From assembly GCA_017795085.1 (NCBI GenBank), contig CP051246.1, positions 1,614,514 to 1,678,513 on the forward strand: a stretch of DNA of 64,000 nucleotides. The letters are read 5' to 3'. Every line of letters starts with the position of its first letter. Position 1 is the first letter of the stretch. The notes under the pieces were generated by a model. That model searched no databases. It worked only from the letters and a program-made list of their open reading frames with translations, and had not been told where the DNA came from. This DNA comes from Salegentibacter sp. Its GTDB lineage: Bacteria > Bacteroidota > Bacteroidia > Flavobacteriales > Flavobacteriaceae. The position numbers and the translations under genes were made by a program. Below are positions 1-7,596 of this stretch, in pieces.

Positions 1-2
1 TT

Positions 3-350
3 ATTCAGAAACAAACCAAAAATAATCCTAATTTTATTGAAGAAAATCTAAAAGATATTTGTGCCTCCATCCAGTATACCATTATCAATATATTGATGGA
101 TAAATTAAAAAAAGCCGTAAAAGAAACCGGGATTACCCAAATTGCTATTGCTGGAGGGGTTTCTGCCAATAACGGGATTCGGAATGCTTTATTTGAAGCT
201 GAAAAAAAATACGACTGGAAATGTTTTATCCCTAAATTTGAATACACTACCGATAATGCGGCAATGATTGCCATTGCCGGTCATTATAAATACCTTTCAA
301 AAGATTTTGCCGATTTTTCAATCACCGCACAAGCACGCTATAAATTTTAA
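3..350 (+). CDS. tsaD: tRNA N6-adenosine threonylcarbamoyltransferase TsaD, C-terminal part
   Basis: The reading frame is open from the window edge, so only the last ~115 residues of a ~340-residue protein are present. The segment carries the conserved GGVSANNGIR stretch and the CTDNAAMIA-type motif (here TTDNAAMIAIAGHY), both hallmarks of the Kae1/TsaD ASKHA fold that transfers the threonylcarbamoyl group to A37 of ANN-decoding tRNAs together with TsaB and TsaE in the cytoplasm. It is 3 bp ahead of rsmE and probably cotranscribed with it. Seen: motifs and frame. Known: family function. The missing N-terminus lies upstream of the window. Confidence 0.95.
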   Translation: MQKQTKNNPNFIEENLKDICASIQYTIINILMDKLKKAVKETGITQIAIAGGVSANNGIRNALFEAEKKYDWKCFIPKFEYTTDNAAMIAIAGHYKYLSKDFADFSITAQARYKF

Positions 351-353
351 AAT

Positions 354-1061
354 ATGCAGCTTTTCTACCATCCTGATCTTGATAAAAGCTCTAAAAATGT
401 TGAATTTTCAAAAGATGAAAGTCGGCATATTGTAAGAGTACTTCGAAAAAATACCGGAGATGAATTACAGGTTACCAATGGCCGCGGACAACTTTTTAAA
501 GTACAAATAAGCCATCCAAACCCGAATCGATGCAAGGCTGAAATTAAAAAAATTACCGAAGAGCAACTCCCGGAATGGAAATTACATTTAGCAGTAGCCC
601 CAACCAAAATGAACGATCGCTATGAGTGGTTTTTGGAAAAAGCTACTGAGATAGGTATTGACGAGATTACTCCCGTAATTTGCGAGCACAGCGAACGTAA
701 AATGGTTAAACTTAATCGTTATGAACGGGTTTTGCAAAGCGCAATGAAGCAATCCTTACATTATCGTTTGCCACAATTAAATGAAATTGTGAGCCTGAAA
801 GATTTTCTTAAAAAAGAAATTCCCGGGCAGAAATTTATTGCACATTGTGAAGATGATAAACCCAGAAAAAGTCTGAAAAAAGAAATAAAACCTGGAGAAA
901 ACGTGAGTATTTTAATAGGTCCTGAAGGCGACTTTTCCCCAGAGGAAATAGAAATCGCCATACAAAACAATTGGCACCCCGTAAGTTTGGGAAACACTCG
1001 TTTAAGGACCGAAACTGCAGCCATAGTAGCTTCCCATACGGTGGTTTTAATGAATGAATAG
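354..1061 (+). CDS. rsmE: 16S rRNA (uracil1498-N3)-methyltransferase RsmE
   Basis: A 235-residue protein of normal RsmE length. An N-terminal PUA-like domain (residues ~1-75, HIVRVLRKNTGDEL) precedes a SPOUT knot domain ending in the signature IGPEGDFSPEEI and LGNTRLRTETAAI, which form the SAM-binding trefoil knot. RsmE methylates N3 of U1498 in the 30S subunit. The start ATG lies 3 bp after tsaD, indicating an operon. No unusual residue was noticed. Confidence 0.96.
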   Translation: MQLFYHPDLDKSSKNVEFSKDESRHIVRVLRKNTGDELQVTNGRGQLFKVQISHPNPNRCKAEIKKITEEQLPEWKLHLAVAPTKMNDRYEWFLEKATEIGIDEITPVICEHSERKMVKLNRYERVLQSAMKQSLHYRLPQLNEIVSLKDFLKKEIPGQKFIAHCEDDKPRKSLKKEIKPGENVSILIGPEGDFSPEEIEIAIQNNWHPVSLGNTRLRTETAAIVASHTVVLMNE

Positions 1062-1132
1062 AAACCCCTAGCCTCTAAAGGGAAAATTTATATGAACTAT
1101 ATTTTTACTTAATTTCACCAAAAACTGTAGCA

Positions 1133-1777
1133 TTGAAAAATCAAATTTTCATAATAACTTTCCTGTTTTCAACAGTTTCTGTATTCTCACAAAAAATTGC
1201 TTTGTTAAAATATGATGGTGGTGGCGACTGGTATGCTAATCCAACCGCCCTGCCCAACCTTATAGCCTTCAGCAATCAACAAATAAATACTACAATTGCG
1301 AACAAACCAGAAACGGTAAATCCCGGGAGTAGTGATATTTTTCAGTTTCCTTTTGTGCATATGACCGGGCACGGAAATGTGTATTTTAATAAGACCGATG
1401 CCGAAAACCTGAGAAAGTATCTTTTAAGCGGTGGTTTTTTGCATATTGATGATAATTACGGGATGAAACCCTACTTAGAAGAAGCTCTTAAAAACGTTTT
1501 TCCCGATAAGGAAATGCAGGAATTACCAACCAACCATCCCATTTTTAATACGGCTTTCGATTTTCCTAACGGATTACCTAAAATTCACGAACATGATAAG
1601 AAACGCCCGCAAGCTTTCGGAATTTTTGAAGAAGATCGCTTAATCCTGCTTTTTACTTTTGAAAGTGACCTGGGCGATGGCTGGGAAAGCCCGGAAGTCC
1701 ATAACGACCCTGAGGAAGTACGCCAAAAAGCTTTAAAAATGGGGGCTAATATTATTAAATACGCTTTTGAGAATTGA
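1133..1777 (+). CDS. DUF4159-family secreted protein
   Basis: A 214-residue protein with a cleavable-looking signal peptide (MKNQIFIITFLFSTVSVFS). The mature part resembles the DUF4159 family: an early LLKYDGGGDWYANPT block, then FVHMTGHGNVYF and LRKYLLSGGFLHIDDNYG, a gatase-like alpha/beta pattern. A biochemical role is not known to me. The start is TTG at 1133; no ATG gives the signal peptide. The stop codon overlaps the TTG start of the next gene (positions 1774-1777), so the two are probably translationally coupled. The export prediction is inferred from the hydrophobic N-terminus. Confidence 0.8.
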   Translation: MKNQIFIITFLFSTVSVFSQKIALLKYDGGGDWYANPTALPNLIAFSNQQINTTIANKPETVNPGSSDIFQFPFVHMTGHGNVYFNKTDAENLRKYLLSGGFLHIDDNYGMKPYLEEALKNVFPDKEMQELPTNHPIFNTAFDFPNGLPKIHEHDKKRPQAFGIFEEDRLILLFTFESDLGDGWESPEVHNDPEEVRQKALKMGANIIKYAFEN

Positions 1778-2295
1778 CACAACTAAGCCATCAACAAATA
1801 GATTTTCAGCAAAAATCTTTTCCGGTGATTCTTTTTTTAGATGAGGTATCAGGAGAAGCCAATATTGGAAGTATTTTTAGGCTGGCAGATGCTTTCGGAA
1901 TTGAAAAGCTGATTTTTACCGGTACACCGCCAAATCTTAAGAGTCGCAGACTTCAAAAAACTTCGAGAAATACACATACCGATGTGCCTTATGATTTTTA
2001 TGAAGATAAAACTACCGCGGTAAAACAATTCCAGAAAATTGGTTTTAAACTCATAGCGCTTGAAATTACCACTAATAGTTTACCTATTTCAACCTGTAAA
2101 TTTAATAAAGAGGATAAAATTTGTCTGATTATAGGAAATGAAGTTAAGGGGGTAAGTAAAAAACTTTTAAAACTTTGTGAATCAACCGTACATATTGAGA
2201 TGTTTGGTAAAAATAGCAGTATGAATGTTGCGCAGGCCACAGGTATTGCTGTGTATGAAATAACAAAATCTATACGCGATTTTCATAAGAAATAA
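1774..2295 (+). CDS. TrmH/SpoU-family RNA 2'-O-methyltransferase
   Basis: A 173-residue minimal SPOUT methyltransferase without the N-terminal RNA-binding extension of RlmB-type members. The three SpoU motifs are visible: N-I-G-S-I-F-R near residue 30, LIIGNEVKGVS near 115 and SSMNVAQATGIAVYE near 150. These form the SAM-binding knot and dimer interface. The target is likely tRNA or rRNA ribose 2'-OH; which nucleotide cannot be told. It uses a TTG start overlapping the previous stop by 4 nt. Confidence 0.88.
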   Translation: MTQLSHQQIDFQQKSFPVILFLDEVSGEANIGSIFRLADAFGIEKLIFTGTPPNLKSRRLQKTSRNTHTDVPYDFYEDKTTAVKQFQKIGFKLIALEITTNSLPISTCKFNKEDKICLIIGNEVKGVSKKLLKLCESTVHIEMFGKNSSMNVAQATGIAVYEITKSIRDFHKK

Positions 2296-2307
2296 TATAT
2301 TTACGTT

Positions 2308-3399
2308 GTGAACAATTCAAAATCAATTACACTCGGTATTTTACGTGCTGCAGGAATTATGGTCGGCATTTTATTGCTGCTGTATTTCCTATACGAAATC
2401 CAGTCGGTTCTTATTTATATTATAATCGCTGCGGTTATTTCATTAATCGGGCGCCCTGTGGTAATGTTTCTTAAATACCGTTTAATGATCCCCAATCAAC
2501 TGGCGGTAATTATGGTTCTCTTATTAGTTTTAGGGGTTTTAACAGGAATTATTTTTGTTTTTGTCCCGATTGTGATTGAACAAAGTCAGCATCTGAGTCA
2601 AATAGATATAAAAGCTTTTCAAAGTGATTTAAATGAGCTTAATCAGGAAATAAACGATTATTTAGGAGTAGAAGAAATCAATATTATTGAAGGCCTACGC
2701 CAAAGTGAATTCATCAGAAATTTCGATATATCTTCAATTCCCAGCTTTTTAAATAATGTTTTCGGTATTCTTGGTGCAGCCCTTATCGCAATTTTTTCTG
2801 TAGTTTTTATCTCTTTCTTTTTTCTTAAAGACAGTAAATTGATGCTAAATAGTATCCTGGTTTTTGCTAATCACGGCGAAGAACAAAAATTTCAACGGGT
2901 TTTTAATAAAATTAAAGTCCTGCTATCGCGTTATTTTGTGGGGCTTTTTCTACAAATAAGCGTACTATTTGTACTTTATTCTATTTTATTAACCGTGTTT
3001 AATATCAATAACCCGATCGCTATTGCATTTATTTGTGCTTTTTTAAACCTTATCCCTTATCTGGGGCCGATTTTTGCCGGAATTTTAATGGGGCTTTTTG
3101 TGATTTCCAGTTTTCTTGGGGCCGATTTTTCAACTATAATTTTACCGCGTCTAGGGTATGTGATGCTCGGTTACGGAATTTGCCAGTTAATCGATAATTT
3201 TATCTCACAACCTATGATATTTGGAGCTAGTGTACGCTCTCATCCGTTGGAAATATTTTTGGTGATTTTAATCTCCGGAATCCTCTTTGGAATTTCCGGA
3301 ATGGTAGTAGCGGTACCTTTTTACACGGCTTTAAAAGTAATTGCCAAAGAATCTTTAAGCGAATATAAAATCGTGAAAAGACTTACCCGAGATCTCTAA
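2308..3399 (+). CDS. AI-2E family transporter (TqsA/PerM-like permease)
   Basis: A 363-residue integral membrane protein with about eight hydrophobic segments: three near the N-terminus, a soluble region at ~90-150, then a C-terminal membrane bundle with LNLIPYLGPIFAG and the PLEIFLVILISGILFGISGM motif typical of PF01594. Family members have been linked to autoinducer-2 export or cation/proton antiport, so the substrate here is open. It starts with GTG at 2308, 12 bp after the methyltransferase gene, in the same + strand run. Confidence 0.88.
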   Translation: MNNSKSITLGILRAAGIMVGILLLLYFLYEIQSVLIYIIIAAVISLIGRPVVMFLKYRLMIPNQLAVIMVLLLVLGVLTGIIFVFVPIVIEQSQHLSQIDIKAFQSDLNELNQEINDYLGVEEINIIEGLRQSEFIRNFDISSIPSFLNNVFGILGAALIAIFSVVFISFFFLKDSKLMLNSILVFANHGEEQKFQRVFNKIKVLLSRYFVGLFLQISVLFVLYSILLTVFNINNPIAIAFICAFLNLIPYLGPIFAGILMGLFVISSFLGADFSTIILPRLGYVMLGYGICQLIDNFISQPMIFGASVRSHPLEIFLVILISGILFGISGMVVAVPFYTALKVIAKESLSEYKIVKRLTRDL

Positions 3400-3411
3400 A
3401 AATTCTATATT

Positions 3412-4587
3412 TTGAATGCAGCCCTGCTCCAGCCCGAGGTACAGAAATTTATAAAAAATAATCTGAAAACCGATATCCAGCAATTGGTATTGAACGGAAG
3501 CCCTTTTCCCGATGTTTCTGCGGCTGAACTCGCCACGCAAATTACAGCCCTAAAAACCGCTGAAAAAAAATTGCCCAGCTGGTTTGAATCAAAAAATATA
3601 CTCTTTCCGCCAAAAGTAAACCTTGAACAAACTTCGTCTGAATTAACAGCAGCTTACAAAGCTTCTCTTATTTCAGGTAAAAAAATGGCAGATCTCACCG
3701 GCGGCTTCGGAATTGACACTTCTTTTTTTGCAGAAAATTTCAAGGAAGTTTTTTATTGCGAATTAAATAAAGAACTCGCTGAAATCGCTTCACATAATTT
3801 TAGGGTTTTGGGTAAAAATAACATTAGGGTTTTAAATGGAGACGGCATAGGCTTTTTAAAAGAAACAACTAAAAACCTCGATCTGGTTTTTCTTGATCCT
3901 TCCCGCCGCGATAAACATGGCAGTAAAGTTTTTAAACTTGCCGATTGCCATCCCGATGTTCCGAAAAACCTTGATTTTATTTTCAGTAAAATAGATACAA
4001 TCCTAATAAAAACCTCTCCGCTTATTGATTTAAAATCAGGAATTGAAGAATTACAAAATACAGCAGAAATTCATATCGTGGCTGTTAACAATGAAGTAAA
4101 AGAGCTATTATGGTTGCTAAAAAAAGGTTTTAACGGAACACCAAAAATCACCTGTACCGATCTTCAAAACCCTGAAAAAATTAATTTTTCAGCAACTTAT
4201 GGAAATCCTGCCAGAGTGACTTTTCATACTCCGCAAAATTTCCTGTACGAGCCCAATGCGGCAATTATGAAAAGTGGATTCTTTAATGTTTTGGCTGAAA
4301 AAACCCAAACCAAAAAGTTACATCAGTTCTCGCATCTTTATACTTCTGAAAAACTTATAAATTTCCCTGGAAGGATTTTTAAAATAATTGATTTTAAACC
4401 TTTTAAGACTTCAGAAGTAAAAAATAACTTTAAGAATAAAAAAGCAAATATCACTACCCGAAATTTCCCTGAAACTGTAGCGCAACTCCGTAAAAAATTT
4501 AAGATAAAAGACGGTGGTAAAACCTATCTTTTCTTTACCACCGGGCCAAATGAGGAAAAACTGATTATAATCTGTGAAAAGTTTTAA
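3412..4587 (+). CDS. class I SAM-dependent methyltransferase with THUMP-like domain
   Basis: A 391-residue protein (TTG start) that fits a Bacteroidota family of PG_1098-type methyltransferases. The N-terminal ~90 residues are a helical/ferredoxin-like module. Residues ~95-190 hold motif I (MADLTGGFGIDTSFFA), an acidic motif II (FYCEL) and the catalytic-type LVFLDPSRRD, related to the DPPY/NPPY motifs of base or rRNA methyltransferases. A basic C-terminal THUMP-like tail may bind RNA. The substrate is unknown. Its stop overlaps the convergent ligase gene by 4 bp (4584-4587), leaving no room for a separate terminator. Confidence 0.85.
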   Translation: MNAALLQPEVQKFIKNNLKTDIQQLVLNGSPFPDVSAAELATQITALKTAEKKLPSWFESKNILFPPKVNLEQTSSELTAAYKASLISGKKMADLTGGFGIDTSFFAENFKEVFYCELNKELAEIASHNFRVLGKNNIRVLNGDGIGFLKETTKNLDLVFLDPSRRDKHGSKVFKLADCHPDVPKNLDFIFSKIDTILIKTSPLIDLKSGIEELQNTAEIHIVAVNNEVKELLWLLKKGFNGTPKITCTDLQNPEKINFSATYGNPARVTFHTPQNFLYEPNAAIMKSGFFNVLAEKTQTKKLHQFSHLYTSEKLINFPGRIFKIIDFKPFKTSEVKNNFKNKKANITTRNFPETVAQLRKKFKIKDGGKTYLFFTTGPNEEKLIIICEKF

Positions 4588-5858
4588 ATTCTCAAATCTC
4601 TAAATAAAACCGGTTTCCTGCCGGCTTTCGGAAATTTTAATACATCTATTTCTTTGCCATCAATTTTTTGTAATTCAGGCAATACTTTCAGGTGAGCCTG
4701 TAAATGAGTTTTTAGAGCTTTAAGGTCATTAAATTCATTAGGAATTTTAATCAATAATTTATCATTTTCCAATTCATCATGCAGTGCCTCAATTATATAA
4801 TTGTTTAAACTTCCAAAAGCGTTTAAGCACTCTATTACTTGTTGCGGATATACACTGGTACCCTTAAATTTCAACATTTGCTTTTTACGTCCTAGGGGAG
4901 TACTTATTTTTAAAGAATTTTGTCCACAATTACAGTTATTACCTAATTTTCGTACCATATCGCCCGTGGCAAAACGCAATAAAGGCATGGTGCGGGTTTG
5001 AAGGGGTGTTACCACTAATTCGCCAATTTGCCCGGTTTCTACCTCTTTTCCATTTTTATCTAGAATTTCAGCAAAAATAAGATCGGGAAGATTATGGTTT
5101 CCGGTATGTTCTTTACACTCAGTAAAAGCCGTGGCCATTTCGGTACTGGCATAGGTAGAAAAAAGTTCTATATCCCAATCAGCATTAATTTTTCTCCCCA
5201 GAGCATTAAGCTTCAAATTGCTATCCCTCAAAGGTTCCCCAATGCAAATTACCGCTTTTACGCTCGTTTTTTTTAAGTCTATACCTTCCTGCTTTGCAAA
5301 AGCAATCATTTTCAATAAAAATGAAGGAACGGCAACCAGATATTTCGGTTGAAAGCGAGTAATCGATTCCCATTGCAAAGCCGGCAAACCGCTCCCACTT
5401 CTTACAATTCCCGCACCCAATTTTCGAAGCCCCAAAAAATAAGCCATTCCCGCCATAAAACGACGATCTAAAGTAGTAGTGAGCTGCACTACATCATCTC
5501 TTGTAATTCCCACCATTTCAAATGAACGCTTCTCATTTTCCGCCAGACGTTGTAAATCGGCTTCATTAAGAGCAAAACTCACTGGTTTCCCCAGGGTACC
5601 GGATGTAGTGACATAATCTATGATTTCAGCTTTCGGGACACTTATAAAGTCTTGATTTTGATGCTGTAAATCCTCCTTTGTGGTCATCGGGATTTTTTTA
5701 AAATCTTCAAGGTTTAAAATATCATTAGGCAGAAGCTTTTCTTTTTGAAAAAGTTTACTATAAAATGGAGAATTCTCTACAATATAACGAAGCTGTTCCC
5801 GTATTAGCTGGAACTGCAATTCATTGATTTTAGAAAGTTCTTTATAAGAAATATTCAT
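4584..5858 (-). CDS. AMP-dependent aryl-CoA/ACP ligase (PaaK-like), pigment cluster
   Basis: A 424-residue adenylate-forming enzyme of the phenylacetate-CoA ligase branch. The P-loop-like TTSGTLGKPVSFA lies near residue 88, FSTYASTEMATAFTEC near 235, and the ATP-contacting LLRFATGDMVRK near 300, followed by the small C-terminal domain. In aryl-polyene/flexirubin clusters such a ligase activates 4-coumarate or a related aryl acid for transfer to CoA or the ACP; that role is inferred from linkage to the tyrosine ammonia-lyase at 20.9-22.5 kb. Four cysteines near residue 315 (CNCGQ with flanking residues) could bind metal, as in many PaaK relatives. It is the last gene of the minus-strand operon. 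Confidence 0.85.
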   Translation of the reverse strand: MNISYKELSKINELQFQLIREQLRYIVENSPFYSKLFQKEKLLPNDILNLEDFKKIPMTTKEDLQHQNQDFISVPKAEIIDYVTTSGTLGKPVSFALNEADLQRLAENEKRSFEMVGITRDDVVQLTTTLDRRFMAGMAYFLGLRKLGAGIVRSGSGLPALQWESITRFQPKYLVAVPSFLLKMIAFAKQEGIDLKKTSVKAVICIGEPLRDSNLKLNALGRKINADWDIELFSTYASTEMATAFTECKEHTGNHNLPDLIFAEILDKNGKEVETGQIGELVVTPLQTRTMPLLRFATGDMVRKLGNNCNCGQNSLKISTPLGRKKQMLKFKGTSVYPQQVIECLNAFGSLNNYIIEALHDELENDKLLIKIPNEFNDLKALKTHLQAHLKVLPELQKIDGKEIDVLKFPKAGRKPVLFRDLRI

Positions 5859-5925
5859 CTATACAAAAATAATTTGTGACGGTTATCTTCTTTACTATCC
5901 TCACCCCTTTTAGGAATCAGGAACT

Positions 5926-7596
5926 CTACAATCGGCGTTTGGCTTTTTTTAGCAGTTTTTGCAGTTTTTCTTTTTCCGGTACCGAACTCACTTCTCGTTG
6001 CAACGCCTGCTTTAAATCAATTACCGCTTTTTTATATTTTTTTTGCTGATAATAATTTTCCCCCGCCAGGGCATACGCTTTCCAAAAATGTGGATTTAAT
6101 CGCTTGATATCTTCAACTGTTTCCGGAGAAACCGGTTGGTTTTGCTCCAAAGAAAGGCTTATATAACGACTGAGTTCACGATAGTTTTCGTAATCCTGAA
6201 AAGCTGTTGATTCTACGAAAGGATCCTCCTGAATGGTATTATTTTCATCGGCCAAAGAAGTTTCAATCCTTCCTTCTTTAAAATCAGTAAATACCTTTTC
6301 CAAATCATAGGCGACAAAAGCCCCTAATTGATACGGGTTTGCCGAAACCCATACTTTTTTCTGCTTCGGCTGAAAAACGATACCATGATGCGCCAACAAT
6401 TGATTGATGGCTTTTTCATTTCCCAAACCGATGTTTTCTCCTTCCATTCCTTCTTTATTTCGAAGTATACCCACAGCTTTTTTAGGATTTATAATTTGTT
6501 TTTCGTGCAACAATTCCTGCATACGCTTATAGCGATAAACGGTATGGCTCTTTGATTTCGCTTTTTGATTTCGGGAATCTTCAGCATAGGCTTTACTCTG
6601 GAAATGATTGCTGCAAATAAGTTCAGTAGAATTGTTCACTCTATACACCCCAAAATTTTTCGGGGACACCTCAATTAAAATCGCTTTTCCTTCGCTCCCG
6701 CTACCTACCATAATCGCTTCAGCAACAAAAACCTCTCGTTTTTTTGCGATTTCTATTGCCTCTGCTGTAGTTGCGGCATATTGTAATATTTCCCGAGCAA
6801 CCAGGCTAATCGGTGTTTTGGCCTGTAAGGGAATCTTGCTCTTTCCCGCATTAATAGTTACACTAATCCCTTTCTCATTCATACCGCTTACATTTCCCAC
6901 CATTCCAGGCCAGGTGTACATCATAAATTTATGTCCCTGATCAGGATTGATGAATGCCGCTATTTTTTCTTCGGAAAACGCATCTCCGGCATAAAAATCG
7001 AAATTACGGCCTATCAATAAATCTCCGTTTTTTGTTTTTGGTCCCCAGGCAGCAAATGAGGTGCAGCCTACTAACATTAAATCCTGTAAAGCGTGACCGA
7101 TATCATGAGCTGCGTGGTAATATAAATTTCGAAGATAAGCAGGCGCAAAATCTTTATATTCTGAAGGTGCAAAACGCGATACCCCGTAAATTTCCTGTTT
7201 ATATTCTTCAGGAACGTGTAAGTGCATTTTACGATTAAACCAGGCCACGGCTTTTTTTAAGAAATTGCGATAGTTTTTTGAAGGTACCCGACTTTCAATT
7301 TGTTCCATAAAGGCGGTTTCCTGTTTTTTAAGGAGTTCCCGACTTAGACTTCCCTGGGCAAGCCCGCGCTCAAGGGCATTGCCTTCAAGGTACATTTCCC
7401 AAATCCCGTACTTGTTTTTCCGTAGTTGGTTTTCACCAACTATATAATGATTTTCAGAAAGCTTTATTCGCGTGGTATCTATATTTTCAATTCCGGAAAT
7501 ATCAGGACGGTTATTATAGGATTTTTTTACACCACAACTTACAAAAAGCAACAGGGTACTTAGAAAAAACACTATTTGGCTGAACGTATTTCTCAT
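5926..7596 (-). CDS. C45-family autoproteolytic acyltransferase/hydrolase lipoprotein
   Basis: From the ATG at 7594-7596 the protein is 556 residues and starts with a lipoprotein signal ending LLLFVSC (Cys21). This start is preferred over the upstream one at 7668 because it restores the signal peptide and makes a TGATG overlap with the preceding gene. The Ntn-hydrolase core has GCTSFAAWGP (candidate nucleophile Cys178) followed by GDLLIGRNFDF, as in acyl-CoA:6-APA acyltransferase relatives. A C-terminal ~100-residue helical stretch resembles TPR repeats. Such proteins recur in flexirubin clusters; an ester- or amide-forming step on the pigment in the periplasm is a reasonable inference, unproven. 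Confidence 0.82.
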   Translation of the reverse strand: MRNTFSQIVFFLSTLLLFVSCGVKKSYNNRPDISGIENIDTTRIKLSENHYIVGENQLRKNKYGIWEMYLEGNALERGLAQGSLSRELLKKQETAFMEQIESRVPSKNYRNFLKKAVAWFNRKMHLHVPEEYKQEIYGVSRFAPSEYKDFAPAYLRNLYYHAAHDIGHALQDLMLVGCTSFAAWGPKTKNGDLLIGRNFDFYAGDAFSEEKIAAFINPDQGHKFMMYTWPGMVGNVSGMNEKGISVTINAGKSKIPLQAKTPISLVAREILQYAATTAEAIEIAKKREVFVAEAIMVGSGSEGKAILIEVSPKNFGVYRVNNSTELICSNHFQSKAYAEDSRNQKAKSKSHTVYRYKRMQELLHEKQIINPKKAVGILRNKEGMEGENIGLGNEKAINQLLAHHGIVFQPKQKKVWVSANPYQLGAFVAYDLEKVFTDFKEGRIETSLADENNTIQEDPFVESTAFQDYENYRELSRYISLSLEQNQPVSPETVEDIKRLNPHFWKAYALAGENYYQQKKYKKAVIDLKQALQREVSSVPEKEKLQKLLKKAKRRL